DNA from: Halovenus rubra
GTDB lineage: Archaea > Halobacteriota > Halobacteria > Halobacteriales > Haloarculaceae
Direction: 5' to 3'
Length of the DNA stretch: 64,000 nucleotides
Assembly (NCBI RefSeq): GCF_026586665.1
Contig: NZ_JAODIY010000009.1
Coordinates: 124,001 to 188,000, forward strand
Below, piece by piece: positions 17,684-27,519 of this stretch. The notes below the pieces were generated by a model. It was not told where the DNA came from. It made no database searches and saw only the letters and a list, made by a program, of their open reading frames with translations. Each line of letters starts with the position of its first letter. The first letter of the stretch is position 1. The position numbers and the translations under genes are program-made.

Positions 17684-18688
17684 TTACATGCCACCTCCTT
17701 CGCCTTCAATATCTGGATCCAGTGCATCCCGCAACCAGTCGCCGACAAGATTGATGCCGATGACGGCAAGGACAATCGCTAAGCCGGGAACGGTCGCAAT
17801 CCACCATGAGGTCGCAAGCAGGTCACGCCCTTGTGAGATGTCGAACCCCCATGAGAGGTTCGTCCCGGAGAATCCGAGGAACGAGAGCGAACTTTCTAGC
17901 AGGATAATGACTGCAACTTGAATTGTTGCCAGCACGATAATCGGTGTCAGACTGTTTGGTAAGACATGCCGAATCATTAACCGTGGGTTGCTTGCCCCCA
18001 GACTGCGAGACGCTTTGACGTAATTGCGCTCGCGCACGGTCAATGCCTCGCCCCGCGCGACTCTGGCGAACCAGACCCAGTTGACCAATGCGACAACAAG
18101 TGTCACAGTTAAGGGTAGGGTAAACGAACTGGGCATTCCATCGACAAGACCTAGGGCCACGAACGGATCAGGTATATCAATTGTTTGAGGTCCGAGTAAC
18201 CCGATAAGTGCGATTGCTAATACGAGCGCAGGGAACGCGAGCATGATATCTGCAAAGCGCATCAACCCGTCGTCGACACGGCCGCCGTAAAAGCCCGCGA
18301 TTAACCCTACAGTGACACCAGTTAACATAGCAATTAGCGTTCCAAGAACCCCAACAGCGAGCGATGTACGTGCCCCATACACAACCCTAGAGAACATGTC
18401 CTGTCCGAGCTGATTCGTTCCCAGTGGATGGTCGAGACTCCCGCCCACTGTCTCTGTGACCGTCTGTCGTTCGCCATCAATAAACTGGATTTCTTCGGTA
18501 CTTTCGGTAAAGCCTACTGGCGGAATGTTCGACTCCGAGAGGTTCTGTTCTTTTGGGTTTTGCGTGGCTAAAAACGGCGCAAAGGTGGCAACAAGAATGA
18601 TGGCGACCACCAAGACAATGCCGATTTTCGCCATAAGGCTTCTGCGCAACTCTGCACGAATGCTCTGCTTGACACGGTCAGAAATCAT
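17684..18688 (-). CDS. dppC: Peptide ABC transporter permease DppC
   Basis: This inner-membrane permease has 334 residues from the ATG at 18688; the in-frame start at 18754 would lie within dppB and is rejected. One N-terminal membrane helix (about 20-42) is followed by a periplasmic loop and five helices. The ATPase-contacting EAA-type motif is visible in the segment around A-S-R-S-L-G-A-S-N-P-R. It forms the translocation channel with DppB. The gene lies 16 bp after dppB and immediately before dppD. Confidence 0.92.
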   Translation of the reverse strand: MISDRVKQSIRAELRRSLMAKIGIVLVVAIILVATFAPFLATQNPKEQNLSESNIPPVGFTESTEEIQFIDGERQTVTETVGGSLDHPLGTNQLGQDMFSRVVYGARTSLAVGVLGTLIAMLTGVTVGLIAGFYGGRVDDGLMRFADIMLAFPALVLAIALIGLLGPQTIDIPDPFVALGLVDGMPSSFTLPLTVTLVVALVNWVWFARVARGEALTVRERNYVKASRSLGASNPRLMIRHVLPNSLTPIIVLATIQVAVIILLESSLSFLGFSGTNLSWGFDISQGRDLLATSWWIATVPGLAIVLAVIGINLVGDWLRDALDPDIEGEGGGM

Positions 18689-18704
18689 TGTATCAACTCC
18701 CTGT

Positions 18705-19694
18705 TCATTCGAACTCCACCTGTGGATTGAGGTACGTGTACAGCGCGTCCACAAATATATTTATGATAACGAACCCGGTACCGATGATGATGATTGTCCC
18801 TTGAATTAGCGGCCAGTCACGCTGATTGATTGCGTCGATAACCAGCGTCCCGAGTCCCGGCCAAGAGAACACTGATTCGGTAATGACCGCGCCGCCAATG
18901 AGTGTTCCCAACTGCAATCCGAGAACAGTGATGATTGGAATCATCGTATTCCGGAGGACGTGTTTATATCGGACAAGTGTCTCCGGTAGTCCCTTCGCAC
19001 GCGAGGACTCCACGTATGATTTGCCAAGTTCTTCGAGCATCCCACTTCTCGTGAGACGGACAATCAGTGCCGTGAAGTAGGTTCCAAGGGTGACTGCGGG
19101 CAAAATGATGTGTTCCAACCAGGCACGGATACCCAGTGTACTCTGGTCGAAAATCAGCATCTCGACCGCTGGAGCAAACCCGATGATTCGCCTGCTCGTG
19201 GGGAGGAGTTCGAACTGGACACCCACCACGAGAATGAGCATAATCCCCAACCAGAAGTTGGGTGTGCTGATGCCAGCCAACGAGAAACTCGTTGCAGCGT
19301 AGTCGACTGGTTCGTTCCGACGGGTTGCACTAATAACGCCAAGCGGTATCGAGAACACGATAGCGACAACTGTCGACGCAATTGCTAACTCGAGCGTTGC
19401 CGGAAGACGCCGGAAGATGATGTCACTTGCCGGCTGCCCCCGCAGGAACGAGTAGCCCATATCCCCTTGTACGAGGCTTGTGACATATTCGAAGTACTGG
19501 ACATACAGCGGCTTGTCGAGCCCGAGATCGGCGGCCAGTGACTGCCGCAGCTCCGGCGACGCATCCAGCGGTGCGACAAAGTCTATCGGGTTTCCTGGCG
19601 TGATAAACCGCAACAGGAAGACGATAGTAATCACTCCCCACACCACGAGAAGCCCCTGTAACGTTCGCCTGATGAAGAATCTGGTTAGTCGCAT
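18705..19694 (-). CDS. dppB: Peptide ABC transporter permease DppB
   Basis: This 329-residue permease has the usual six membrane helices and the DppB/OppB opening F-F-I-R-R-T-L-Q-G at residues 6-14. The coupling motif appears as S-S-R-A-K-G-L-P-E-T near residue 225. It pairs with DppC to form the transmembrane channel. It starts 35 bp downstream of the binding-protein gene, and dppC follows at a 16-bp gap, so all five genes read as one operon. Confidence 0.93.
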   Translation of the reverse strand: MRLTRFFIRRTLQGLLVVWGVITIVFLLRFITPGNPIDFVAPLDASPELRQSLAADLGLDKPLYVQYFEYVTSLVQGDMGYSFLRGQPASDIIFRRLPATLELAIASTVVAIVFSIPLGVISATRRNEPVDYAATSFSLAGISTPNFWLGIMLILVVGVQFELLPTSRRIIGFAPAVEMLIFDQSTLGIRAWLEHIILPAVTLGTYFTALIVRLTRSGMLEELGKSYVESSRAKGLPETLVRYKHVLRNTMIPIITVLGLQLGTLIGGAVITESVFSWPGLGTLVIDAINQRDWPLIQGTIIIIGTGFVIINIFVDALYTYLNPQVEFE

Positions 19695-19729
19695 TAGCAG
19701 GATTGAAACGTATACGTCGAGTGACCGTT

Positions 19730-21460
19730 CTATTCAGCCCGATCCATCCCCTGAGCGAGGAAGAACTCGTCTTGGCGGGGCTCCCATTCAATACGGTTGT
19801 TGATACCATAGACGAGGAACTCCTGATTGAGGAATACCCATGTTGCATCGTCGTGAGCTAATTGGTTCGCTTCCTTGAACAACTGCTCACGTTCCTCTGG
19901 GTCGGCCTCTTCGCTCGCTTGGGAAAGCAAACGTCCCATCTCCTCGTTGACGTAATGGTATCCAGAGGTTCCCTCAGTCAACCAGAAGACCATGGTCTGT
20001 GAGGCATCGAACGTTGTGTTCCCCCACCCAATATTGTAGAACTCTGGCTGGGTCGTAATATCTCCGTCAAGCAACTCTCCAGTAAGCGTTCCGAAATCAC
20101 GACTCACAGCTTCACAGGAAACGTTGCTCAACTCATCGATAAACCCAGCGGCCGCCTGCACAAGCTCGTCGTTTAGGAGATACCGTCCAGCCGGATACTC
20201 GATTTCGATTTCTGCGCCGGCATGTCCGCTCTCTTCGACGAGTTGCTCTGCCTGTTCCGGGTCGTACGGATACGGCTCGATATCTTCGTTGTGGCCGAAG
20301 AATCCTGGGAGAGTTGGCTGGCCGGTCGGTTTACCGAACCCACGAAGGATTTCTTCGATCATCTGTTCGAGGTCGATAGCGTAATTCATCGCCTGCCGGA
20401 ACTCGGTACTCGAGAACGGCTCCACGTCGTACCGCATCGGCATGAACAGAATCCGCGTACTCCCTGTGTCAGCAATTCGCAGGTCGTCTGCGCCCTGAAT
20501 CCGGCCCGCATCTGCTGGGGGAACTGCTGAGACAATATCAGTCTCTCCGGCTTCAAGTTGTCCCGTTCGGGTGCTATTTTCACTTGCCGCGATAATCTCA
20601 ACTTGCGTAGCGTCCGGCATCTCTCCCCAGTAGTCGTCGTACCGTTCGAACACTGTCGACTCTCCTTCGTTGTACTCTGCAAGCTGATATGGGCCAGTTC
20701 CGTTTATATCGACAGCAATATCATCGGAAGACTTGTCGGAAATCCATTGCTCGCTGACGACCGGACAGTAGGAGGCAATCTCTTGGAACACCATCGGGTT
20801 GACGCCGTCCGAGTGGACGATGATAGCGTTTTCACCATCGACCACCTCGGCGTCAACGATACCTGCAAGCTGGTCACGCTGGGGACTTTCTAGTCCGCCC
20901 ACGTCTGGGTCGACAACGCGCTTAACGCTGAATGCGCAGTCACTGGGCGTAAGCTCAGTACCATCGTGGAACGTGACACCTTCCCGGATTGTGAACTTGT
21001 GCCTGTCGGGGGCAAGCTGTTCCCATTCCGTAGCGAGACTTTCGATAATCTCACCGCTTCCGGTCCGCCAGAGAATGCCCTCGTACGCGTGCAGTAAGAC
21101 GTTATCTGTTGTGGTTTCACGGTGGTCGTGTGGGTCAAGCGTCGTCGGGTCCTGCCGCTGAGTCATTGTAATCTCAAATGGCTCACTATCACTACCGTCA
21201 CTGCCATCTTCCCCATCTTCGCTTCCGCCATCACTACCGTCTTCGCTTCCGCCGTCACTACCGTCTTCGCTTCCGCCGTCACTACCGTCTTCAGTTCCGC
21301 CATCACTACCGTCTTCAGTTCCGCCATCACTACCGTCTTCTAGTTCATCTTCACTATCGCCCGTACAACCTGCCAGAGCGAGGCTTGTCACTGCCGCCCC
21401 AGTCGCTCCAGCATATTCCAAGAATCCACGTCTGTCCAGCTCTTCGTTATCTTCTGCCAT
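19730..21460 (-). CDS. dppA: Peptide ABC transporter substrate-binding lipoprotein (DppA/OppA family)
   Basis: This extracellular peptide-binding protein has 576 residues. The N-terminus carries a Tat motif R10-R-G-F-L and a lipobox L-A-L-A-G-C with the lipidated Cys at 32, so it is exported folded and anchored to the membrane. Residues 41-92 are an acidic linker made of an eight-residue unit (E-D-G-S-D-G-G-T/S) repeated five times plus variants. The remainder is a family 5 solute-binding fold, with the conserved start of strand T-L-D-P-H-D and the F-R-Q-A-M-N-Y-A-I-D motif. It is the first gene of the dpp operon. Substrate class (peptide or nickel) cannot be decided from sequence. Confidence 0.93.
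   Translation of the reverse strand: MAEDNEELDRRGFLEYAGATGAAVTSLALAGCTGDSEDELEDGSDGGTEDGSDGGTEDGSDGGSEDGSDGGSEDGSDGGSEDGEDGSDGSDSEPFEITMTQRQDPTTLDPHDHRETTTDNVLLHAYEGILWRTGSGEIIESLATEWEQLAPDRHKFTIREGVTFHDGTELTPSDCAFSVKRVVDPDVGGLESPQRDQLAGIVDAEVVDGENAIIVHSDGVNPMVFQEIASYCPVVSEQWISDKSSDDIAVDINGTGPYQLAEYNEGESTVFERYDDYWGEMPDATQVEIIAASENSTRTGQLEAGETDIVSAVPPADAGRIQGADDLRIADTGSTRILFMPMRYDVEPFSSTEFRQAMNYAIDLEQMIEEILRGFGKPTGQPTLPGFFGHNEDIEPYPYDPEQAEQLVEESGHAGAEIEIEYPAGRYLLNDELVQAAAGFIDELSNVSCEAVSRDFGTLTGELLDGDITTQPEFYNIGWGNTTFDASQTMVFWLTEGTSGYHYVNEEMGRLLSQASEEADPEEREQLFKEANQLAHDDATWVFLNQEFLVYGINNRIEWEPRQDEFFLAQGMDRAE
21221..21340 (-). repeat. Five tandem 24-bp units in the dppA linker
   Basis: Five near-identical 24-bp units encode residues 41-80 of the binding protein as E-D-G-S-D-G-G-T/S. 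Two shorter variant units follow. The unit length is a multiple of three, so gain or loss of a unit keeps the frame and only changes the spacer between the lipid anchor and the binding domain. Confidence 0.9.
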
Positions 21461-21624
21461 AGCCGTGGTAACGAATGTCTCCTATATAAAATCTGTGCCC
21501 TAGTCAACCATTGTCGTTGTCGCCAAACAGCACAGTTATTGTTGGTCTTTGTTGTCCGTTGTCTCTCTCATCTGGCGATCGGACAACAGACAGCTTTTTT
21601 TTTAGCACTCCCTCAATGCTTGGT

Positions 21625-22116
21625 ATGACCGATGAGGAAGCTACGAGTTCGCCGTTTAATGCCTTCTGGCAGGACCTTCTGGATGATACAGCAGCAACTG
21701 CAGCTGAATACGAGTCCGAAGGGTGGACTGTCCACACACTTTCTCCTGGCGACGTGACAGCGGTCTACGACAGGGAGGGACCGGACCGCTTGAGCGTACT
21801 CGTTCCCGACGCCGAGTTCGAGGAAACTCAGAATCTCGTCGACACTGGGACGTTTGACACTGTAGAGGTCTATAGAAAGACCGTCAGCTCGGTTGTGTTC
21901 TTGCTCGTTGTCGAACAGGACTCTGAATCCGAGACGGCCATTATGCTTCCGGTGTACTACAACACTGTGTCTGATTCGGAATTCTCCGACGTAATTCAGA
22001 AAAACGAGGAGATACTTCTCCATGTTCATCCCCTCGACAATGATGACGGAGTGACATTCGCTCATGAAGACATTTCGCCGTTTCTTCCTGATGCTGCCCC
22101 AGAGAGCTCCGAGTAG
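21625..22116 (+). CDS. Conserved haloarchaeal protein of unknown function (DUF7529-like)
   Basis: This acidic cytoplasmic protein has 163 residues from the ATG at 21625; ATG 21616 is an alternative, and the longer frame from 21511 has an atypical Ser-rich extension that I reject. A helical N-terminus (F-W-Q-D-L-L-D-D-T) is followed by alternating strands, including V-V-F-L-L-V-V-E and A-I-M-L-P-V-Y-Y. The last part has two histidines in L-L-H-V-H-P-L. No catalytic residues can be assigned. A run of nine T lies just upstream. The family name is from memory. Confidence 0.65.
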   Translation: MTDEEATSSPFNAFWQDLLDDTAATAAEYESEGWTVHTLSPGDVTAVYDREGPDRLSVLVPDAEFEETQNLVDTGTFDTVEVYRKTVSSVVFLLVVEQDSESETAIMLPVYYNTVSDSEFSDVIQKNEEILLHVHPLDNDDGVTFAHEDISPFLPDAAPESSE

Positions 22117-22161
22117 TACCCTCTCTCAAACGATACACGAAAGCGATTCGACAACAACCCC

Positions 22162-22746
22162 TCAATCAGTGTCTCCTGATTCGGCAACCGATTCGGTCCA
22201 CGGACCAGCCGGCGGGTCTGCTGTCTCCTTTCGTACATCGAGGGGGAGTCTTTCACGTGCCCATTCGACACCAACGGCAACGTTTTGACCGGTTCCGTCG
22301 ACGTGGTTGACACTTTCGTCCGGGTTGACACTCGATGACTCTTCGTGGGCATACACGTCAGTGCGTGCGTCGTCGGTCGCAAATAGCATGACATGGAGCT
22401 GGCGATTGGCAAGTGGTGACTCCCGATAGACCCACGAGCCACACTCGGACCTGCCGCCCAGTGTTTTGACCCGAGAAAACGGATTCCGGACAAAGTTCTG
22501 TTCCCAGAGAAATGTGTCGACGACTGCAGGGGGCATATTCAGTGTCCCGGCATACTCTCCGACTGTGATTGGTCGAGGACCCATCCGTGTGTCGACGTGG
22601 GCACCAAGATGAGAGAGGCTCTGCCGAACAGACTCCCACCAGCGGCCTTCTGGTCCAATGTTGTATCGAACCGGCAGGGCATACGTCATCACAAACCCGA
22701 GTCCCGCACCGAACCGTATCACAGCATCAGGGAGTCCAGACTTCAT
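22162..22746 (-). CDS. Conserved haloarchaeal protein of unknown function
   Basis: This protein has about 194 residues from the ATG at 22746; the longer frame to 22821 is less likely because it would run into the divergent promoter. The N-terminus is hydrophobic (V-I-R-F-G-A-G-L-G-F-V-M-T-Y-A-L-P) but not a clear signal peptide. The centre has G-R-S-E-C-G-S-W-V-Y-R-E-S-P followed by L-H-V-M-L-F-A, suggesting an alpha/beta fold. It is convergent with the gene ending at 22116 and divergent from the small membrane gene at 22835. Confidence 0.6.
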   Translation of the reverse strand: MKSGLPDAVIRFGAGLGFVMTYALPVRYNIGPEGRWWESVRQSLSHLGAHVDTRMGPRPITVGEYAGTLNMPPAVVDTFLWEQNFVRNPFSRVKTLGGRSECGSWVYRESPLANRQLHVMLFATDDARTDVYAHEESSSVNPDESVNHVDGTGQNVAVGVEWARERLPLDVRKETADPPAGPWTESVAESGDTD

Positions 22747-22834
22747 ACCGCCAGCGTTGTACGCACTGGCAGATATACTTTTAAAATCGGTCGAAACCAC
22801 GGGACTTACCACGGAGAACACCGACAGTCAAGAT

Positions 22835-23083
22835 ATGAGCGTACTCACATACGACGACAAACTCGAAATTCTCGGGCTTCTAGGTGGTGTATTCATCATC
22901 CTCGTCGCGCTGGGAACGCTGCTTGAACCCCCGTGGACGACGAATGGGGCCACAGGAGCAGCAATCGTTCAAACAATCGGTGTTTTTCTTTCGGTCGCTG
23001 TTGGGTTGGTCCTTATAGAGATCACGTACGGTGGTGGCCTTCGTGGCCTTCTTCCGGGTGGCTCTTCAGAGACTGAGACGTAA
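22835..23083 (+). CDS. Small two-TM membrane protein
   Basis: This protein has 82 residues from the ATG at 22835. Two hydrophobic segments (about 10-32 and 45-66) are separated by a short loop with P-P-W-T. It appears to be a conserved haloarchaeal membrane protein, as the composition and length are typical. Its function is unknown. It lies 57 bp before the CDC48 gene on the same strand, but a separate TATA-like box before CDC48 suggests independent transcription. Confidence 0.6.
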   Translation: MSVLTYDDKLEILGLLGGVFIILVALGTLLEPPWTTNGATGAAIVQTIGVFLSVAVGLVLIEITYGGGLRGLLPGGSSETET

Positions 23084-23140
23084 CAGCTCAATGAGAAACG
23101 CTCCGTAAAGATAAACCGAGCGTCGCCCGTATCGCCGGAT

Positions 23141-25252
23141 ATGACAGACGGCGATGGCATCGTTGAGGTCCGGGTCGAGGGCGCTCGCAAGAGCGATGCA
23201 GGGCGCGGTCGGGCACGGATTCCTGATGCAATAAAGACGAAACTTGAAGTGTTGAGTGGCGACCCTGTAATCATCGAGGGCTCCAGATTGACGGTAGCGA
23301 AAGTTTGGCCCAGCGATGAGGATGGACAGTTCGTCCGCATTGACTCAGACACGCGCGCGAGTGCAGGCGTAAACATCGGCGACACAGTCAGAGTTCGGAC
23401 CGGAAGTGTCGAAGATGCACAACAGGTTACACTTCACCCAGCCACTGAACACGCTAATGAGACAGCATCTGAGCAATCACTCCGTCAACAACTTCGTGAC
23501 GACCTTATCAGGAAAGGCAAGCAGATCCGCGTTGAAGGGTACGGTCCGTACGTTGTGACGAACACCACACCGGCCGGTTCGGTAAAGATTACTGGCTCAA
23601 CCCAGGTAGAGCTAGTACCGTCTGTTGCGTCCATCGAAGAAAGTAACAAGAACCCAGCAGACTCTGAGACAGAGAGGCCAGTCGAAACAGCGACGACCTA
23701 CGAAGATATCGGTGGTCTCGACGAAGAGTTAGATCTCGTCCGTGAGATGATTGAACTCCCGCTCTCGGAGCCGGAGCTGTTCACGCGTTTGGGCATCGAA
23801 CCACCAAAAGGAGTCCTGCTTTATGGGCCGCCTGGGACTGGAAAAACACTGATTGCTCGCGCGGTTGCGAACGAAGTAGATGCGTATTTTGACACCATCT
23901 CAGGGCCGGAAATTGTCTCGAAGTACAAAGGCGAGTCCGAAGAACGGCTTCGACAGGCCTTCGAGGATGCCAGCGAGAACGCCCCGGCAATTTTATTTAT
24001 CGATGAGATTGATTCAATAGCTGGTGCACGCGACAAGGACGCCGACATGGAAAACCGCGTTGTCGCACAGCTGTTGACGCTGCTTGACGGGCTCGAAGCG
24101 AACGAACAGGTCATTGTCATCGGGGCAACCAACCGCGTCGATGCTATCGATGATGCAATTCGTCGGGGCGGTCGGTTCGACCGCGAGATTGAAATTGGTG
24201 TCCCGGATGTCACTGCTCGGCGAGAGATTCTGGAGGTACATACTCGTGATATGCCACTCGGCGAGGATGTCGACCCTGTGACAGTTGCCGACCGAACACA
24301 CGGGTTCGTCGGTGCTGACCTTGCATCGCTGTGTCGAGAAGCCGGGATGAGTGCACTCCGTCGCGGTAATCACGACGCAGCGGAGCTTGAAGTTAGCTAC
24401 GCCGACTTCGAGACCGCAATGACGGGCGTCGAGCCCTCTGGCATGAGAGAGTATGTCGCCGAGCAACCGGATACGACCTTTGAGGAGGTTGGTGGACTCG
24501 AGGAAACCAAAAACCGGCTGACAGAGGCGGTTGAATGGCCCCTTACATATGGTCCTCTGTTTGAGGAGGCAGGAACCGACCCGCCATCGGGCGTCCTCCT
24601 CTATGGCCCCCCAGGCACAGGGAAAACGCTGCTTGCAGAAGGAATAGCCGGCGAGAGTGGTGTCAACTTTGTTCGAGTAAACGGTCCCGAGATACTGGAC
24701 AGGTACGTTGGCGAATCTGAGGCTGCAATCAGAGACTTGTTTGAGCGGGCAAGACAGGCAGCTCCCTCTATTGTCTTTCTCGATGAACTGGACGCAATTG
24801 CAAGTAGCCGCGGCGATGGAAACGAAGTCTCCGAGCGTGTCGTTTCTCAGTTACTCACCGAGATGGACCGCGCTGCGAGCCACCCCAAGCTGGTTGTTCT
24901 CGCTGCGACCAACCGTAAAGCCGATGTCGATCCAGCATTGTTGCGACCAGGCCGACTCGAACAACATATCGAAGTACCAAATCCAGACGAGGCCGCCCGG
25001 CGAGAGATTCTGGAAGTTCACACGAACGGTGCGCCACTTGAAGAGACAGTTAATCTCGATGAGCTTGCGACATCAACAGCAGGCTACTCCGGTGCAGATA
25101 TCGAGGCACTTGCTCGTGAGGCCTCAATGCGAGCGATTCGAACTGTTGCAACCGAAATTGACCCTGACGAAATAGAGCAACAGGCCGATACTGTCACGAT
25201 TACAGACGAAGACTTCGAGCAGGCGCGGCAAACGCTCAACGAGCGGCAGTAA
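23141..25252 (+). CDS. cdc48: CDC48/VCP-family AAA+ ATPase
   Basis: This 703-residue double-ring AAA+ unfoldase has an N-terminal double-psi-barrel region (about 1-165). It is followed by two ATPase domains, each with G-P-P-G-T-G-K-T (near 228 and 488) and Walker B D-E-I-D or D-E-L-D. Sensor and arginine-finger segments read R-R-G-G-R-F-D-R in D1 and L-R-P-G-R-L-E in D2. It should unfold and extract proteins for the archaeal proteasome. It is shorter than the usual 740-750-residue haloarchaeal CDC48 because the C-terminal tail is nearly absent; it may be a second paralogue. A TATA-like box about 30 nt upstream fits a leaderless start. Confidence 0.93.
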   Translation: MTDGDGIVEVRVEGARKSDAGRGRARIPDAIKTKLEVLSGDPVIIEGSRLTVAKVWPSDEDGQFVRIDSDTRASAGVNIGDTVRVRTGSVEDAQQVTLHPATEHANETASEQSLRQQLRDDLIRKGKQIRVEGYGPYVVTNTTPAGSVKITGSTQVELVPSVASIEESNKNPADSETERPVETATTYEDIGGLDEELDLVREMIELPLSEPELFTRLGIEPPKGVLLYGPPGTGKTLIARAVANEVDAYFDTISGPEIVSKYKGESEERLRQAFEDASENAPAILFIDEIDSIAGARDKDADMENRVVAQLLTLLDGLEANEQVIVIGATNRVDAIDDAIRRGGRFDREIEIGVPDVTARREILEVHTRDMPLGEDVDPVTVADRTHGFVGADLASLCREAGMSALRRGNHDAAELEVSYADFETAMTGVEPSGMREYVAEQPDTTFEEVGGLEETKNRLTEAVEWPLTYGPLFEEAGTDPPSGVLLYGPPGTGKTLLAEGIAGESGVNFVRVNGPEILDRYVGESEAAIRDLFERARQAAPSIVFLDELDAIASSRGDGNEVSERVVSQLLTEMDRAASHPKLVVLAATNRKADVDPALLRPGRLEQHIEVPNPDEAARREILEVHTNGAPLEETVNLDELATSTAGYSGADIEALAREASMRAIRTVATEIDPDEIEQQADTVTITDEDFEQARQTLNERQ

Positions 25253-25391
25253 CTCCTTTCAATCTCTCAATATGGGGTCTATCGGGGAGTGCACAACAGA
25301 TGTTGGGGCAGATGCTCTCGACCACACAATGTCTCTCCCCGTGACATTAAGTGACAGGCATATCATAACACATATCGCAACTAGTTAATTT

Positions 25392-26444
25392 ATGAGCGAC
25401 GATGGGACTGTCCCTACCCATAGTTCGGACACCGACGACCTATCGCGGTATGCGTATCTAGTTGAACAAGCCGAAGATGGACTGTATATGCTGGACGAGA
25501 ATGGACGTTTTAGTGTTGTCAACGAGGCATTTGTGGATCTAACGGGCTATGAACGAGATGAGATAATCGGTAACCGGGTAACGATGGTATTAGAAGACAA
25601 TGCCCGTAAAGAAATTAATGCAACCATCCGGTCTGCAATGCGGACCGGCGAGGGGTCGGGCTCAGCGCTGACGACGTTACTCTCTAAATCTGGGGGAGAG
25701 AAACCCGTCGAAATCCGGTTCAAACTGCTTCCGTTCGCAGATGGGTACAACGGGCTGACAGGAGTTGCACGGGATATACGTGCCCGTCAGCATCGAGAAC
25801 AGAAATTAGACGTGTTGAGCCGCGTTCTCAGGCACAACGTCCGGAACAAACTGAATCTTATTTTCGGCCACGCGCAGACGCTTCAGAACACCGAAGAGGA
25901 CCATCTACAGGAGGCCGCTGAACAGATAGAAGCCGCTGCAGACGAGCTCATCCAGTTGAGTGAGAAAGCGCGGACAGCACAGACAGAAGTCGGGTTCAAT
26001 CCGACAGTAGAGCGTCAGATGAGTGTCGTTGAACTTATCGAGCACCTTGCTGTGCAACACCAGCGAAAATATCCTGATTCGCGTATCAAAACAGATCTAC
26101 CCCAAGAGCTCGTTGCAGATATCCCAAAGTCGTATCGAATTGCGATCTCTGAGCTTGTAGAAAACGCAATCGAACACAATCCGGACGATGAGCCCCGTGT
26201 GCAAATCAGACTAAAGCGAGTCGATTCCGACATCATCACCGTCATCGAAGATGCGTGTCCACCGATACCCAGCACGGACCAGGAAGCCATCAATGTCGGC
26301 GAGGAGACACCGCTCGTACACTCGATGGGAATTGGGCTGTGGCTGGCAAACTGGGTTGCAGATACTGTTGGGGGAGAACTGGAACTCGACCGACTCGACG
26401 ATGATACCGGAAACAGGGCAACATTACGGCTCCACGGTCTTTGA
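25392..26444 (+). CDS. PAS-domain sensor histidine kinase
   Basis: This soluble two-component kinase has 350 residues. Residues 20-130 form a PAS domain for sensing a small ligand, redox state or light. The phospho-acceptor helix follows, with the H-box V-L-R-H-N-V-R-N-K-L-N (His near 147), the form typical of haloarchaeal kinases. The C-terminal ATP-binding domain shows the N box (E-L-V-E-N-A-I-E-H-N) and G-I-G-L-W-L. There are no membrane segments and no partner response regulator nearby. It may act through a separate receiver protein elsewhere in the genome. Confidence 0.9.
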   Translation: MSDDGTVPTHSSDTDDLSRYAYLVEQAEDGLYMLDENGRFSVVNEAFVDLTGYERDEIIGNRVTMVLEDNARKEINATIRSAMRTGEGSGSALTTLLSKSGGEKPVEIRFKLLPFADGYNGLTGVARDIRARQHREQKLDVLSRVLRHNVRNKLNLIFGHAQTLQNTEEDHLQEAAEQIEAAADELIQLSEKARTAQTEVGFNPTVERQMSVVELIEHLAVQHQRKYPDSRIKTDLPQELVADIPKSYRIAISELVENAIEHNPDDEPRVQIRLKRVDSDIITVIEDACPPIPSTDQEAINVGEETPLVHSMGIGLWLANWVADTVGGELELDRLDDDTGNRATLRLHGL

Positions 26445-26514
26445 GAAATTACAGCACCGCTTTGACAACGAATACGTCGTCCGAGACGTGTCGAAAAAGC
26501 GTCGGGACGAGGAG

Positions 26515-26534
26515 AGGGTCGTCCGGACGACCCT
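26515..26534. promoter_or_regulatory. Perfect 20-bp palindrome after the kinase gene
   Basis: AGGGTCGTCC directly joined to GGACGACCCT is a perfect 20-bp palindrome 71 bp after the kinase stop. Weaker TCGTCC/GGACGA halves surround it. The zero-length loop favours a protein-binding site over a hairpin terminator. The stretch is between convergent genes, where an operator is unexpected. Confidence 0.4.
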
Positions 26535-26649
26535 ATTGGCCCGCCGAGGAGAAACTGGCCGAATGTTGTGTGCCGGTCCGACGTGAAAAGCGTCTCCCGG
26601 CAGACAGTACAAGGTGGCTATTATGTTTAAAACCCCCGGCTGTGGCAAT

Positions 26650-27465
26650 CTAGTATCGGCGGTCTTCTAGCGCCGGAAACTCTGTCCGTCGTTGCTGAAC
26701 TTCTGTGTGTTCAATTTGTGTTGTCACAATTCCCGGTTCTTCGTCGAGTCGGGCGACTGCGGTTCCCCATGGGTCATACACCGTCGAACGGCCAACCAAC
26801 GTCGCGTCATCGAACGTTCCGGACCCGTTTATCGTCGCCACATAGCAGAGATTCTCAACTGCACGCGCCCGCGGAAGGAGTTTCCAGTGTTCGACGCGTG
26901 GGTACGGCCAGGCACTTGGCACAAGAATTAGCGACACGCCTTTGTCAACAAGTCGGCGATACAGTTCCGGGAACCGGAGATCATAGCAGGTTGTCATTCC
27001 AACAGTAAAGTTACCGAACGCGACCGTCGCGAGTGACTCCCCGCTTGTTAGTAGGTCCTGTTCAGCAGAGTCGTACCCGAACAAATGGTGTTTTCGATAG
27101 ACGCCCTGGGATGTCCCATCAGTATCGATAAACACCGAAGCGTTCGCGTACCCACTCTCAGCAGGCGTCTCGAAACCGGCATTTGAGCTGGCTTCGAGGT
27201 CTTCAACGATACTTCCCGCCAGCACGCCAATATCGTGCTTGGCTGCGACAGCCTGCAACTTCTTGACTGTTTTCCCGTCAAGTGGTTCAGCGTGCTCGGC
27301 GTAGCTATCGAATGCAAAGTACCCGACAGTGAATATCTCCGGGAGAGCAACGAGATCAGCACCACGGTTTGCGGCAGCTTCGACAGCATCGACAGCGCGT
27401 GCCCTGTTTCCGGCTACGTCTCCACTGTCTATTTCGAGTTGTGCGAGTGCCAGTGTCAGTGCCAT
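26650..27465 (-). CDS. Carbon-nitrogen hydrolase (nitrilase superfamily)
   Basis: This 271-residue enzyme hydrolyses non-peptide C-N bonds. The catalytic triad is E43 (L-P-E-I-F), K125 (Y-R-K-H-H-L-F) and C160 (T-C-Y-D-L-R-F-P-E). The start is the ATG at 27465, which begins the first conserved strand A-L-T-L-A-L-A-Q; the upstream start adds nine residues of no known use. The family includes omega-amidase and deaminated-glutathione amidase (Nit1/Nit2); the residues around the Cys resemble that branch, but the substrate is uncertain. Confidence 0.92.
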   Translation of the reverse strand: MALTLALAQLEIDSGDVAGNRARAVDAVEAAANRGADLVALPEIFTVGYFAFDSYAEHAEPLDGKTVKKLQAVAAKHDIGVLAGSIVEDLEASSNAGFETPAESGYANASVFIDTDGTSQGVYRKHHLFGYDSAEQDLLTSGESLATVAFGNFTVGMTTCYDLRFPELYRRLVDKGVSLILVPSAWPYPRVEHWKLLPRARAVENLCYVATINGSGTFDDATLVGRSTVYDPWGTAVARLDEEPGIVTTQIEHTEVQQRRTEFPALEDRRY

Positions 27466-27519
27466 TGACGAGTGGTCACACCCTGCAGTCAAAGAGATTG
27501 GCCTTTGTCGTTTCGATTC

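Noticed and set aside
21221-21340. Regularly spaced repeats resembling a CRISPR array
   Set aside because: Units are contiguous without spacers and encode an in-frame acidic linker of the binding protein.
21591-21615. Run of nine T as a transcription terminator
   Set aside because: It lies just before a plus-strand gene and after no plus-strand gene, so a terminator role is not supported.
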